Position numbers and translations under genes: made by a program | Shown: positions 22,598 through 31,500 of the stretch, one piece after another | Layout of the letters: each line of letters starts with the position of its first letter | Position numbering within the stretch: position 1 is the stretch's first letter | Assembly: GCA_902776645.1 (NCBI GenBank) | Contig: CACYQT010000008.1 | Coordinates: 1-64,000 of the forward strand | DNA length: 64,000 nt | Reading direction: 5' to 3' | DNA from: an uncultured bacterium | GTDB lineage: Bacteria; Verrucomicrobiota; Lentisphaeria; Oligosphaerales; Oligosphaeraceae | The notes under the pieces: generated by a model | What the model saw: the letters and a program-made list of their open reading frames with translations, nothing else | What the model was told of the DNA's origin: nothing | The model's database searches: none

Positions 22598-25219
22598 ATG
22601 GAAGGCTTAATTTTTTTGCTTGTCTTGTTCGTCATCGGTTTTTTCCTCCTGCTGATTCTTACCGTCGTCAACATGAACGGCTTGAGGAACTCACTTGACG
22701 AATTGAACCGCTCTGTAAAATCCCTGACGGAAAAAACAGAAAAGCTCAATGGGCCGCAGGCGAAGGAAACGGCGTCTTCAAAATCGCAATCAATTCCTGT
22801 CAAAGAGGTTCCATCTTCCTCCAAACCGCCACAACCTACTGCGGCAGACATGTCCGGCATGCTTGAAAAGGCGAAGGCGAAAGCCATGGACGAGAAAAAG
22901 CAAACCGCCATTCCCGTGCCGCCGCCTGTTCAGCCATTGCCTGAAGTGCCATTGCCCGAAGTTCCGTTGCCGCCGAAAGCAGCCATTACCCCAGAAAAGA
23001 CTCCAGTCCAATCTGTTGTGGCGGAACAATCGCCCTTTACGGCCAAGCCTGCGGTTCCCGAAAAGCCTGTGAAGGAAGTCGTCATGGCGAAAACACCCGT
23101 AGAACCGCCGAAGCCGCATGTGCCGTCGCCGTTCGAGCTCCGTCTGATCGCCCTTCGCAACTGGTTCATCTACGGCAACGCCAATGGAAAAGAAAGTGGC
23201 GAATCCGTTGAAAAAATGCTGGCGACCACATGGTTGCTCCGCTCCGGCATTCTGGTCATCCTCTGCACATCCGCCTTCCTGTTGAAGCTGTCCATAGAAC
23301 GCGGCCTGCTCGCGCCAAGCGGCCGTGTCGCCTTGAGCTATCTATGCGGCGCCGCGCTGCTGATAGCAGGCCTCCATCGCAAGCTTCGCAAAGACTATTG
23401 GAGCCTCGGTCAGGCTCTGGTCGGCATCGGCCTGGGCATGTTCTATTTCAGCAGCTACGCCATGGTCAACATGTACCATCTGGCATCGCCAATGGTCGGC
23501 GGCGCCGTCATGGTGCTCGTCACGGTGACAGCCGGCATCCTGGCCGACCGATTGGTTTCGCTTCCCATTGCGATGGTCACCATGCTGGGCGGTTTCGCCA
23601 CGCCGCTTCTTCTGAGCACAGGCGAAAAGAATTTCACGGGGCTTGGCGCCTATCTGCTGCTGTTGAGCGCAGGCGTCTTGTGGCTTGCCAACCGCCGCAA
23701 CTGGCAGCAGCTGACATGGCTCGCCATGTTGTTCACATACGGCATCTTCGGACTGCACTACGCCTCCCATTTCACGCCTGCGGATTTCGCCGTCCAGCAA
23801 ACGTTCCTTGTGCTTTTCTTCATCCTCTACTCCACATCTGTTTTCATCCACAACATCCGTCTGAAACTGCCAGCCACGCCATTAGAGATTCTCGGCCTGC
23901 TCGGCAATTCCGCCCTGTTCTTCTGTCTATCCTCAGTCGCCACGTTGAAGACATATCATAACGACCGCCTCACGCTCGCGCCATTGACCATCGGCCTCGC
24001 CTTCTACTATCTGTGCCACGCCGTCTGGCTCAAGAAGCGTAACACGAAGGAAGACCGCAACTTGCTGCTGATGTTCTGCGCATTGTCCGGTTTCTATCTG
24101 AGCCTGACCTTCCCCGTAATCCTCACTGAGCAATGGCTCGGCGCCGCCTGGGCGTTGCAAGGCCTGATGATGCTGTGGCTCGGCTACAAGCTCGAAAGCC
24201 GCTTCCTCCGTTGCTGCGCATGGTTACTCTACATACTGTCGCTCGGACGCCTTGCCCTTTGGGAATTCGTAGCTTACAACCAACTTCTTTTGGACGACAA
24301 GCAGTTCTGGAACCATGTGATTTCGCGTTGCGTCCAATTCATCATTCCCGTCGTCTGTCTCGCATTGGCCGCGAAGATCATCGCCAAAAACTCGACGGAA
24401 GAAAGCAAACCAACCGTCGTGGAAGAAAATGGCCAATTCCTGTTGTTCCCGCGCATGGACTTGCAGAGCGGCATCTTCATGAGCCTCGCCTTCATTGTCG
24501 GCTTCATCTTCATGCGGCTTGAACTGGCCAACGACATGCTTCACATCATGCCGTCCATGTGGTTGTTAAGTGTCAATATTGTCTGGATTGCCGCCGCCTG
24601 TCTCGCTTTGTGGCTGTTGAAACGGAATATCCCCGGCTTCTGGTGGAGCCTGTTCCTCCTGCTCGGCACAGGCATCTTCGCACGCATCGTCTTTGATTTC
24701 TCCAAGCCGGAATTATGGGATTGCTTCAGGCCGGATTTCCTCTGGTCCTACAGCGTCGGAACCATCCTGAACACAGTGATTTTGGCCATTGGCATCTGGT
24801 ATATCGGACGTATCCTCCCGCAGGGGAATCAGACCGAACAAATAAGCGATGCCTGCAATCTCATCTGGCCTTTGCTTCTGTTCATCCATTCCACCCGCGA
24901 ACTGCAGAACATCATCACGAACAAGCTGCCTGGCCTGACTGGTGGCGGCATCTCCGTGCTGTGGAGTATCTTCGCCTTCGTGCTTGTCTTCAACGGCTTG
25001 CGTAAATCCAACCGCAACCTCCGCTATATCGGACTGGCGCTCTTCACAGTCGTTGTCTTCAAAGTGTTCTTATGGGACATGCGGCAACTGGACGCCATCT
25101 ACCGCGTCTGTGCCTTCCTGGTCTTCGGTGTCCTCTTGATGTGTGCCGCCTTCATCTATCTGAAATTCTGGCGCGGCAAGACGGAAAACGTCAACATGAC
25201 GCAAAAACAACAGAAGTAA
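22598..25219 (+). CDS. DUF2339 multi-spanning membrane protein
   Basis: An 873-residue inner-membrane protein. One N-terminal membrane helix (residues about 3-24) is followed by a short coiled coil ('LRNSLDELNRSVKSLTEKTEKL') and a Pro/Lys-rich linker to about residue 190. Then come roughly 20 further hydrophobic segments in the pattern of DUF2339 ('LLRSGILVILCTSAFLLKLS', 'GQALVGIGLGMFYFSSYAM', 'LGGFATPLLLS', near the end 'VFKVFLWDM'). The function of DUF2339 is unknown; it has been suspected to act in envelope processes. RBS AAAGGAG. It appears to be driven by the sigma-54 promoter at 22399. Confidence 0.9.
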   Translation: MEGLIFLLVLFVIGFFLLLILTVVNMNGLRNSLDELNRSVKSLTEKTEKLNGPQAKETASSKSQSIPVKEVPSSSKPPQPTAADMSGMLEKAKAKAMDEKKQTAIPVPPPVQPLPEVPLPEVPLPPKAAITPEKTPVQSVVAEQSPFTAKPAVPEKPVKEVVMAKTPVEPPKPHVPSPFELRLIALRNWFIYGNANGKESGESVEKMLATTWLLRSGILVILCTSAFLLKLSIERGLLAPSGRVALSYLCGAALLIAGLHRKLRKDYWSLGQALVGIGLGMFYFSSYAMVNMYHLASPMVGGAVMVLVTVTAGILADRLVSLPIAMVTMLGGFATPLLLSTGEKNFTGLGAYLLLLSAGVLWLANRRNWQQLTWLAMLFTYGIFGLHYASHFTPADFAVQQTFLVLFFILYSTSVFIHNIRLKLPATPLEILGLLGNSALFFCLSSVATLKTYHNDRLTLAPLTIGLAFYYLCHAVWLKKRNTKEDRNLLLMFCALSGFYLSLTFPVILTEQWLGAAWALQGLMMLWLGYKLESRFLRCCAWLLYILSLGRLALWEFVAYNQLLLDDKQFWNHVISRCVQFIIPVVCLALAAKIIAKNSTEESKPTVVEENGQFLLFPRMDLQSGIFMSLAFIVGFIFMRLELANDMLHIMPSMWLLSVNIVWIAAACLALWLLKRNIPGFWWSLFLLLGTGIFARIVFDFSKPELWDCFRPDFLWSYSVGTILNTVILAIGIWYIGRILPQGNQTEQISDACNLIWPLLLFIHSTRELQNIITNKLPGLTGGGISVLWSIFAFVLVFNGLRKSNRNLRYIGLALFTVVVFKVFLWDMRQLDAIYRVCAFLVFGVLLMCAAFIYLKFWRGKTENVNMTQKQQK

Positions 25220-25251
25220 CTGCAAGAGAATCATATCATGGAGTCATCATC

Positions 25252-26139
25252 ATGGATCGAACCATCTGGCATCATATCCGTCATTTCAAAAGCAACATCG
25301 GCGAAACGACGCCTTTCACCTTCAAAGGGCGTGACGTCTGCCTCTTCAACGTCTCGTCCATCAACGGCGCGCAACCAAAAGGCAAGCCCGATCACGCCGT
25401 CATAATCGACAATGAAACCAACCGCGAACTGGCCCGTATTCTGGACGGGCATTATTTCATCTTCGCCTACGTCGCCAACGGCAAATGCTACTGCTACGGC
25501 TCCAACGTCGGTTACGATGGAACATGGGCGGCGGACACCATCGACATGACCGTCTCCGAAGATCTCGTCCACTGGAGCGAACCCACGCCAATTTTCCATT
25601 ATCCACATGGACATATCTTCAACACGGCGGTCGCCTTCGACGGCAAACGCCATGTCATGTTGTTCGAGACCAATGACAAACGCTTCATTCCCTTCACGTT
25701 CCGTTTTCTCGAATCCACCGATCTCGTCCATTGGACGCTTCTTGAAGGGCCGATTTACGGCGACAAAAAATACGTCGGCGGCCCGTCGCTCTACTACTTC
25801 CCGCAAGACGGCTATTCCTACGTGACATACGTCAATCAGTTCAAGAATGAAGAGACCCGTGCATGGAACTACGACACATGCATCGCGCGTTCCAAAGATC
25901 TCGTCAACTGGGAGGAAGGCTTGCGTCCGATTCTCTTCCCCGACTACAACCACCGTCCTTTCCCGCGCAAGCATCCCGACGTCTATGAAATCAACGCATC
26001 CGATGCGGAGTTCGTCGAAAAGGACGGCAAGGTGACCGTCTTCTACTGCGGCGGCAACCAACAGGGCATCGCCGACAACGCCCGCGCCGAATACGACGGC
26101 ACCCTGCTCCAGCTCTTCCATCTGTTTTTCAATAGCTGA
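25252..26139 (+). CDS. GH43-like (five-bladed propeller) glycosidase-like protein
   Basis: A 295-residue protein without signal peptide. Repeated 'S.DLVHW' motifs ('VSEDLVHWSEP', 'ESTDLVHWTLL', 'RSKDLVNWEEG') and 'GTWAADTIDMTV' are typical of GH43/GH32-like beta-propellers. Two of the three acidic catalytic positions could not be assigned, so activity is uncertain. I chose ATG 25252, 32 nt after the DUF2339 stop; the frame opens earlier inside DUF2339 but without homology-like sequence. It could belong to the sigma-54 transcript. Confidence 0.72.
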   Translation: MDRTIWHHIRHFKSNIGETTPFTFKGRDVCLFNVSSINGAQPKGKPDHAVIIDNETNRELARILDGHYFIFAYVANGKCYCYGSNVGYDGTWAADTIDMTVSEDLVHWSEPTPIFHYPHGHIFNTAVAFDGKRHVMLFETNDKRFIPFTFRFLESTDLVHWTLLEGPIYGDKKYVGGPSLYYFPQDGYSYVTYVNQFKNEETRAWNYDTCIARSKDLVNWEEGLRPILFPDYNHRPFPRKHPDVYEINASDAEFVEKDGKVTVFYCGGNQQGIADNARAEYDGTLLQLFHLFFNS

Positions 26140-26162
26140 AAATTGTATTTTCCATTGGCTTG

Positions 26163-26184
26163 TTTACATTAGTTTTATTGTAAA
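26163..26184. promoter_or_regulatory. Inverted repeat upstream of an unknown gene
   Basis: TTTACA-N10-TGTAAA is a perfect 6-bp dyad, 36 nt before ATG 26220 and in an AT-rich 80-bp gap, well placed for a repressor operator. Confidence 0.4.
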
Positions 26185-26219
26185 GCAATTGTTTCAAGCA
26201 TGATTCACGGGGCATCCTT

Positions 26220-26906
26220 ATGGGCAAGAAGTCAAATAGAAAAAACAAGCCGAGCAAAGCCGAAAAACGCCGTCAAAAAATGTTCGATTATAGTAATTTG
26301 TCCTTCTCTGAGAAGCATTTGGATGAAATGAGGGACCATTTCGAGATATTTGTTTCCTCTTTTTGGACTTACATTTCCAATCAGATAAAACAGGAGACCC
26401 CTGAAAAACTGAAAGACAAGGAAAAGGAACTGTCTTTCTTCGACAGTATTGTCTATCTTGCAGAAGAAGCCTGGAATATAGCCGTCATGTACAACTCGCT
26501 GGACGATGCCTGCGATACCGCTTACAACACACATGACCCGGATGAAGCTGAAATCATCATGGGCATGATACGATATAAAAAAGAGCAATATCCACAGGAC
26601 AAAGTTCTGATCCGCGATACAGAAACTCAACGTGATGAAAACGGCGAACTTACCTATTCTTTCGACTTTGACTACTCTGTCATGGACGATGGACTGGATG
26701 AATTTGAGGCGGAGGATGACGATGATTTCAATCTGGATGATTGGCTTGACCAGAAGGCTATCGACAAGGCTCTGGAAGGAATTCCCCCCGAATTTCAAAA
26801 AGCGGCCTACGATCATGAAGTGAACCGACAGATCAAGGAGTTAAGGGAAAAAATCGACCTGTTACTACAAGAAGAAAAGAATAACGAATCGTCTCCCGAA
26901 TCATGA
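26220..26906 (+). CDS. Unknown acidic protein
   Basis: I do not recognise it. It is 228 residues with no signal peptide. The N-terminus is very basic ('KKSNRKNKPSKAEKRRQKM'). The middle part is helical, and a run of acidic residues lies near 155-175 ('DEFEAEDDDDFNLDDW'). The end is probably coiled coil ('EVNRQIKELREKIDLLLQEE'). A basic tail plus acidic stretch suggests a nucleic-acid- or protein-binding role, but this is guesswork. Its stop overlaps the next gene's ATG as ATGA. Codon use is more AT-rich than that of the neighbours. Confidence 0.75.
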   Translation: MGKKSNRKNKPSKAEKRRQKMFDYSNLSFSEKHLDEMRDHFEIFVSSFWTYISNQIKQETPEKLKDKEKELSFFDSIVYLAEEAWNIAVMYNSLDDACDTAYNTHDPDEAEIIMGMIRYKKEQYPQDKVLIRDTETQRDENGELTYSFDFDYSVMDDGLDEFEAEDDDDFNLDDWLDQKAIDKALEGIPPEFQKAAYDHEVNRQIKELREKIDLLLQEEKNNESSPES

Positions 26907-27094
26907 AAGCTATGACGGAAGAGCATGTTTTCCAATGCACGGGCTGCGAAAGCGAATGCGATGTTCATGTCCGCGTACAGGACGGCAAAATCGTCGCCGT
27001 CGAAGGCAACGACTGCCCCACGGGCGCCAGCTACGCCACATCGCAATGCAAGATGTTACTGAATAAAAATGACAGTCCCGCAAAAGCAAAATAA
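26903..27094 (+). CDS. Small DUF1667-like Cys-containing protein
   Basis: A 63-residue protein: 'FQCTGCESECDVHVRVQDGKI', then 'VEGNDCPTGASYATSQC' (Cys at about 12, 15, 19, 38, 49). The pattern C-x2-C-x3-C ... G-N-x-C-x2-G-x2-YA matches the N-terminal half of DUF1667, a putative metal-binding domain usually encoded beside GlpA/FAD dehydrogenases and about 115 residues long. Here it is half-length and sits behind an unrelated acidic protein. The start could also be ATG 26912. It is translationally coupled to the upstream gene by a 4-nt overlap. Confidence 0.7.
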   Translation: MKAMTEEHVFQCTGCESECDVHVRVQDGKIVAVEGNDCPTGASYATSQCKMLLNKNDSPAKAK

Positions 27095-27261
27095 TCAAAT
27101 TGCCATTGCTTCATAGACAACTTGCGCAACGGCCATGACAGGCTGATCGTGTAAATCCCACCGCAGTATTCGCCATATTGGATTGGCGTTTTCACAATCG
27201 TCGCCTTCAAAGCATGCCTTGCCATGCACCACCGCCAGGCGATCCGCCTGCATGTCATTGC

Positions 27262-27289
27262 TTGCAATTTTCTGCAAAATATGTATATT
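27262..27289 (+). promoter_or_regulatory. Candidate promoter of the biotin-operon leader
   Basis: TTGCAA (27262-27267) and TATATT (27284-27289) are 16 nt apart, in the 399-bp gap before bioD. A transcript from here would be about 140 nt long if it stops at the terminator at 27399-27435, or would read into bioD-bioA-bioWF. The rest of the gap (27095-27261) shows nothing I can support. Confidence 0.5.
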
Positions 27290-27398
27290 AACAGAATATA
27301 ACGGCAAAATGGAAAACGGCTTCGCAAATCCGCTTTCAAGCCACCGGAAAAGACGCGCAGTTGGATATTTCAGAACAATGACAGTTGAAACTGGCATC

Positions 27399-27435
27399 GG
27401 GAAACAGCTTGCCACCAAGCTGTTTCCCTTTTCTT
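27399..27435 (+). terminator. Intrinsic terminator upstream of bioD (possible attenuator)
   Basis: A perfect 13-bp stem GGGAAACAGCTTG / CAAGCTGTTTCCC (27399-27411 with 27416-27428) with loop CCAC is followed by TTTTCTT. It lies 58 nt before the bioD start and over 300 nt after the nearest upstream gene, so it is better placed to end a leader RNA than to end that gene. Confidence 0.75.
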
Positions 27436-27493
27436 ATATCCCGCGGGGCGTTTTTTCGACACGTCGACAGGCAAAATCATTTTGGACAGATTC

Positions 27494-28177
27494 ATGGGCA
27501 AAGGCATTTTCATAACAGGAACAGGCACGGATGTCGGCAAGACATTCGTCACGGCGCTGCTAGTCAAAAAGCTGCACGAAAGCGGAAAGGACGCCGTTTA
27601 TTTCAAAGCGGCGGTCAGCGGCAACAGCCGCGACGCCAACGGCCGGCTGATTCCAGGCGACCCGTTGCATGTCAAGACCGTTTCGGGCATCCCGCAGCCT
27701 CTTGGGGAAATGTGCCCGTACATTTACGAACGCGCGGTGTCGCCGCATCTTGCGTCACGGTTCGAAGGCGACCCCATATCGTTGGAACGCGTTGTGTCGC
27801 AATACCATGCACTACGGGAACGTCATGGGCTCGTCACCATGGAAGGCAGCGGCGGCATCATCTGCCCCCTGCGCCATGACGATGTCCGCCTGATGCTGGA
27901 GGATGTCATCGCCGCCCTGCGGCTCCCCTGCCTGGTCGTGGCGGACGCGGGGCTGGGCACCATCAACGCCGTCGTGCTGACTTGCACCTACATGAAATCC
28001 CGCGACATCCCTGTGAAAGGCGTCATCTTCAACCACTTCCACGCCGGCGACGCCATGGAGGAGGACAACCGCCTCATGTGCGATGAACTGACGGGCATAC
28101 CGGTCATCGCCTGCGTCGCGGACGGCGCGACGGACATCCAGCTGGACGCGGACTTTCTCGCATCACTTTACGAATAG
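27494..28177 (+). CDS. bioD: ATP-dependent dethiobiotin synthetase
   Basis: A 227-residue enzyme that closes the ureido ring of dethiobiotin from DAPA, CO2 and ATP. P-loop 'GTGTDVGKTFV' lies at the N-terminus, with 'EGSGGIICPL' (about residue 113) and 'ADAGLGTINAVVL', all typical of BioD. I start at ATG 27494; an upstream TTG (27482) would add four residues. It is first gene of a tight operon bioD-bioA-bioWF (gaps 9 and 4 nt). bioB is not in the window. Confidence 0.95.
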   Translation: MGKGIFITGTGTDVGKTFVTALLVKKLHESGKDAVYFKAAVSGNSRDANGRLIPGDPLHVKTVSGIPQPLGEMCPYIYERAVSPHLASRFEGDPISLERVVSQYHALRERHGLVTMEGSGGIICPLRHDDVRLMLEDVIAALRLPCLVVADAGLGTINAVVLTCTYMKSRDIPVKGVIFNHFHAGDAMEEDNRLMCDELTGIPVIACVADGATDIQLDADFLASLYE

Positions 28178-28186
28178 GAGACATAC

Positions 28187-29404
28187 ATGATCTGGTATCC
28201 TTATCAGCAGATGAAAACCATGCGGCCCCCCATCAAAATCAAATCCGCCCATGGCGTTCATCTTTTCACGGAGGACGGACACGATCTCATCGATTCCATC
28301 TCCTCCTGGTGGAGCGTCATCCATGGATACAACCATCCGGAAATCAACAAGGCGATCACAGACCAGCTGGCTGATTTCGCCCATGTCATGCTCGGCGGGC
28401 TGACGCATGACGCCGTCCAGCAGCTTTCAGACAAATTGGCCGCCTGGCTGCCCGGCGATCTCGACTATTGCTTCTTTTCGGATTCAGGCAGCGTCGCCGT
28501 GGAAGTGGCCTTGAAGATGGCTCTGCAATTCAACACGAACCGCGGCTCGGCCCGCCGGACCATCCTCGCCTTGGAACACGCCTACCACGGCGACACGTTC
28601 AAAGCCATGGAGGTCGGCGATGATGAAGACTACCATTTCGCGTTCAGCGACGGCGGCGCCAAACGCGACGTCATCCACATCCCCACGGAACTCCCCGCGT
28701 TGGAGGACGCATTCGCAAAACACGGCGATGAACTGTCATGCTTCATCGTCGAACCGTTGCTGCAAGGCGCAGGCGGCATGAGGATGTATGACATTTCGTT
28801 TCTCCAACGCGCCAGACAGCTCTGCGACGAACACGACGTCCTGCTCATCTTCGACGAAGTGGCGACAGGCTTCGGCCGCACAGGCCACCGTTTCGTGGCG
28901 GATCTCGTTCTGCCGGACATTCTTATCCTTGGCAAGGCGCTGACAGGCGGCTACATTGGACACGCGGTGACGGTCGCCAACCACAAAGTGTACAATGGCT
29001 TCCTCAGCGACGATCCATCCCATGCGCTCATGCACGGCCCGACATTCATGGGCAACGCACTGGCCTGCCGCGCCGCCCTGAAATCCATTGAGCTGTTCGA
29101 ACGCGACCACTATCTTGAGAAAATCGCCCGCATCGAACAAACCGTCCGCCGCGAACTGGACGGCTTCGGCGATCCGCGCATCCGTGAAATTCGCATCATG
29201 GGCGGCTGCGTCTGCATCGAAGTCTTCAACGAGAGCGATTTGGAAGGCTACAAGCAGTTCGCCTACGACCGCGGCGTCTTCAGCCGCCCGTTCCTTAAAT
29301 ATCTTTACGCGATGGTTCCGTACATCATCACGGAAGCGGAGCTTCTCAAAGTCGTCCGCACCATGAAAGCATGGTTTGCCGAACATCCGATGAAAGGCGA
29401 TTGA
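28187..29404 (+). CDS. bioA: Adenosylmethionine-8-amino-7-oxononanoate aminotransferase
   Basis: A 405-residue PLP enzyme (class III aminotransferase) converting KAPA to DAPA with SAM as amino donor. The N-terminal 'IWYPYQQMK', 'DSISSWWSVIHGYNHPEIN', 'FSDSGSVAVEVALKMA' and the PLP-lysine motif 'LILGKALTGGYIGHA' are characteristic of BioA rather than of other class III transaminases. RBS TAGGAGA is 6 nt upstream. It follows bioD by 9 nt. Confidence 0.96.
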   Translation: MIWYPYQQMKTMRPPIKIKSAHGVHLFTEDGHDLIDSISSWWSVIHGYNHPEINKAITDQLADFAHVMLGGLTHDAVQQLSDKLAAWLPGDLDYCFFSDSGSVAVEVALKMALQFNTNRGSARRTILALEHAYHGDTFKAMEVGDDEDYHFAFSDGGAKRDVIHIPTELPALEDAFAKHGDELSCFIVEPLLQGAGGMRMYDISFLQRARQLCDEHDVLLIFDEVATGFGRTGHRFVADLVLPDILILGKALTGGYIGHAVTVANHKVYNGFLSDDPSHALMHGPTFMGNALACRAALKSIELFERDHYLEKIARIEQTVRRELDGFGDPRIREIRIMGGCVCIEVFNESDLEGYKQFAYDRGVFSRPFLKYLYAMVPYIITEAELLKVVRTMKAWFAEHPMKGD

Positions 29405-29408
29405 CATC

Positions 29409-31337
29409 ATGAAGGAAGATCCCAAACAGCTTTACAGCCTGAAAATGCGCGCCAGCGCCCATGTCGACGGCGCGGAACATCACATTTCCGGAGCGGAGAG
29501 AATTCTGCCGAAAGAACAGCTTCCCGAATTTGCCAAGGCATTGGTTTCACGTGGGTTGAATCATGCAAAGGGCGACGCGGATTTCCTGAACGTCAAGATC
29601 GAGGCAATTCCCGCAGGGGACATCATCCATGTCGACGCCCTGCCCGTGGAAACGGTCACGGTGGAGACTTTCCAAGACGGATTGCGCGAAGTGGAGCGTT
29701 TCCTGCGGGAAAACGGCATTCCGCACATACCGCAAATCATGCGGAAACTGGATGAAACATCCGCCATGCGCGGCGCCATGCTGTTGGATATCCATACGCT
29801 CCAACGACTTGAACCGAATCTCGAACGGGGCGTCCGCGCCACCTGCATGGACTGTGAACGTTCGTCCAAGACCGTCGCCGACGATGCGAAAAACCACTAT
29901 GCGGAGGCCATCGTGCTGGCGACGAAAGTCATGAACTGCCCGGGCGTTGTCGGCGAAATCTGCATTTCCGACGATCCGGACTACGTGACTGGCTATGTCT
30001 CCTCCCGAAGGACCGGCTACCGCCGAATCACGAAGATGAAGCCGCTCGGTTCGGAAGCCGGCGGCCGCATTTTCCTTTTCGACGGCAATGCCGCCTCACC
30101 TGAAGACGCGATCCGCTATCTGGAACATCAATGCGTCATCGTCCACGGCGTCCAGCCGCTTCCGGAAAGCCGTCCATGCCGTCTTGAACGGCTTGAGAAG
30201 AAACTGTCGGCGTTGAAGGAGAACCATCTCTTCCGCACCATGCGGACCATTGAATCGGCCGAAGGCCCGCGCATTGTCTGCGACGGGAGGAGCATGCTGC
30301 TCATGGCCTCCAACAGCTATCTGGATTTGACGGCCCATCCGCTGATGAAACAGCGTTGCGCGGAGGCACTTGCAAAATACGGCTTCGGCTCGGGCGGGTC
30401 ACGTCTCACCACTGGCAACATGGATGCCCACGACGCCCTCGAACGGGCCATCGCATCGTTCAAGAAGACCGAGGCGGCGCTCGTTTTCAACACGGGATAC
30501 GCCGCGAACACGGCGATCGTCTCCGCCTTGACGGACGCCGATTCCGTTATTTTCAGCGATGAACTGAACCATGCCAGCATCATCGACGGCTGCCGCCTGA
30601 GCCGCGCACGCACCGTCATCTACCGTCACAACGACATGGAGGATCTGGAGAGGAAAATCCGTGAAAATCCGTCACGGAACGGACTTGTCGTCAGCGACGC
30701 CGTCTTCAGCATGGACGGCGACATCCTCCGGCTGCCCGAATTTCTGGACATCTGCCAAAAACACGAGCTGCTCTCCATGATCGACGAGGCCCATTCCACT
30801 GGCGTGCTCGGCGACACTGGGCACGGCATCCTCGAACATTTCCATGAGAAACGGCAGCCGGATGTTCTCATGGGAACCCTCAGCAAGGCTGTCGGGGCGG
30901 AAGGCGGTTTCGCCGCAGGCAGCCAACTGCTCATAGACTTTCTCCGCAACATGGCACGCGGCTTCATTTTCTCCACGGCCATGTCTCCCGTCACGGCGAC
31001 GGCCGCCGCCACCGGTTTGGAAATCATTGAAAACGAGCCAGAAAGGATCAATCAGTTGCACCGCAACATCCGCCTCTTCTGCGATGCGTTGCGGCAGGGC
31101 GGCCTGGACGTCTCGTCGGAAACGCCAATCATTCCCGTCATCGTGGGGGATGCCGCCCGCGCGACGGCTGTGGCCGCGCAGCTCTTTGAAGAAGGCCTCT
31201 ACATTTCCGCCATCCGCTATCCGACTGTGCCGCAAGGGACTGCGCGACTCCGCGTCTCCCTCATGGCGACTCATTCGGAAGCGGATTTGCAATGGGCCGC
31301 GAACCGCATCTGCAATGCGCTGCGTCAAAATCCATAA
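29409..31337 (+). CDS. bioWF: Bifunctional 6-carboxyhexanoate-CoA ligase / 8-amino-7-oxononanoate synthase
   Basis: A 642-residue fusion. Residues about 1-250 are BioW (pimelate to pimeloyl-CoA): 'YSLKMRASAHVDGAEHHISGAE' (seen as KMRAS and HHISGAER), 'RGVRATCMD', 'VTGYVSSRRTGYRRI'. Residues about 260-642 are BioF (pimeloyl-CoA + L-Ala to KAPA): 'SNSYLDLTAHP', 'GSGGSRLTTGN', 'DELNHASIIDG', 'DEAHSTGVLG', PLP lysine in 'GTLSKAVGAEGG'. Such BioWF fusions are known in some bacteria. It means the cell makes biotin from free pimelate, without BioC/BioH. It is the last gene of the operon, 4 nt after bioA. Confidence 0.95.
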   Translation: MKEDPKQLYSLKMRASAHVDGAEHHISGAERILPKEQLPEFAKALVSRGLNHAKGDADFLNVKIEAIPAGDIIHVDALPVETVTVETFQDGLREVERFLRENGIPHIPQIMRKLDETSAMRGAMLLDIHTLQRLEPNLERGVRATCMDCERSSKTVADDAKNHYAEAIVLATKVMNCPGVVGEICISDDPDYVTGYVSSRRTGYRRITKMKPLGSEAGGRIFLFDGNAASPEDAIRYLEHQCVIVHGVQPLPESRPCRLERLEKKLSALKENHLFRTMRTIESAEGPRIVCDGRSMLLMASNSYLDLTAHPLMKQRCAEALAKYGFGSGGSRLTTGNMDAHDALERAIASFKKTEAALVFNTGYAANTAIVSALTDADSVIFSDELNHASIIDGCRLSRARTVIYRHNDMEDLERKIRENPSRNGLVVSDAVFSMDGDILRLPEFLDICQKHELLSMIDEAHSTGVLGDTGHGILEHFHEKRQPDVLMGTLSKAVGAEGGFAAGSQLLIDFLRNMARGFIFSTAMSPVTATAAATGLEIIENEPERINQLHRNIRLFCDALRQGGLDVSSETPIIPVIVGDAARATAVAAQLFEEGLYISAIRYPTVPQGTARLRVSLMATHSEADLQWAANRICNALRQNP

Positions 31338-31500
31338 TTCCCGCCAGCCACATGATACGCTTTCAGGCCACGGACGACATTTTTGCAGATTGGTCAGTTT
31401 CATGCATGGAAAACCGTCATTTTGCAAATACATTATAAAACATGTCATCCAGACATACTGAACGTTCAACAACTGATCCAACCGGTTCGATGACCGCGTC

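Noticed and set aside
27095-27253. Possible 52-codon minus-strand gene convergent with the DUF1667-like gene
   Set aside because: Its codons look fairly natural, and the peptide has a protein-like 'RILRWDLHDQPVMAVAQVVYE' texture in part, but there is no RBS or recognised family and it may be a decayed fragment. I could not support it as a gene.
27183-27515. 110-codon + strand frame before bioD
   Set aside because: It runs straight through the terminator hairpin at 27399-27435 and has no family resemblance.
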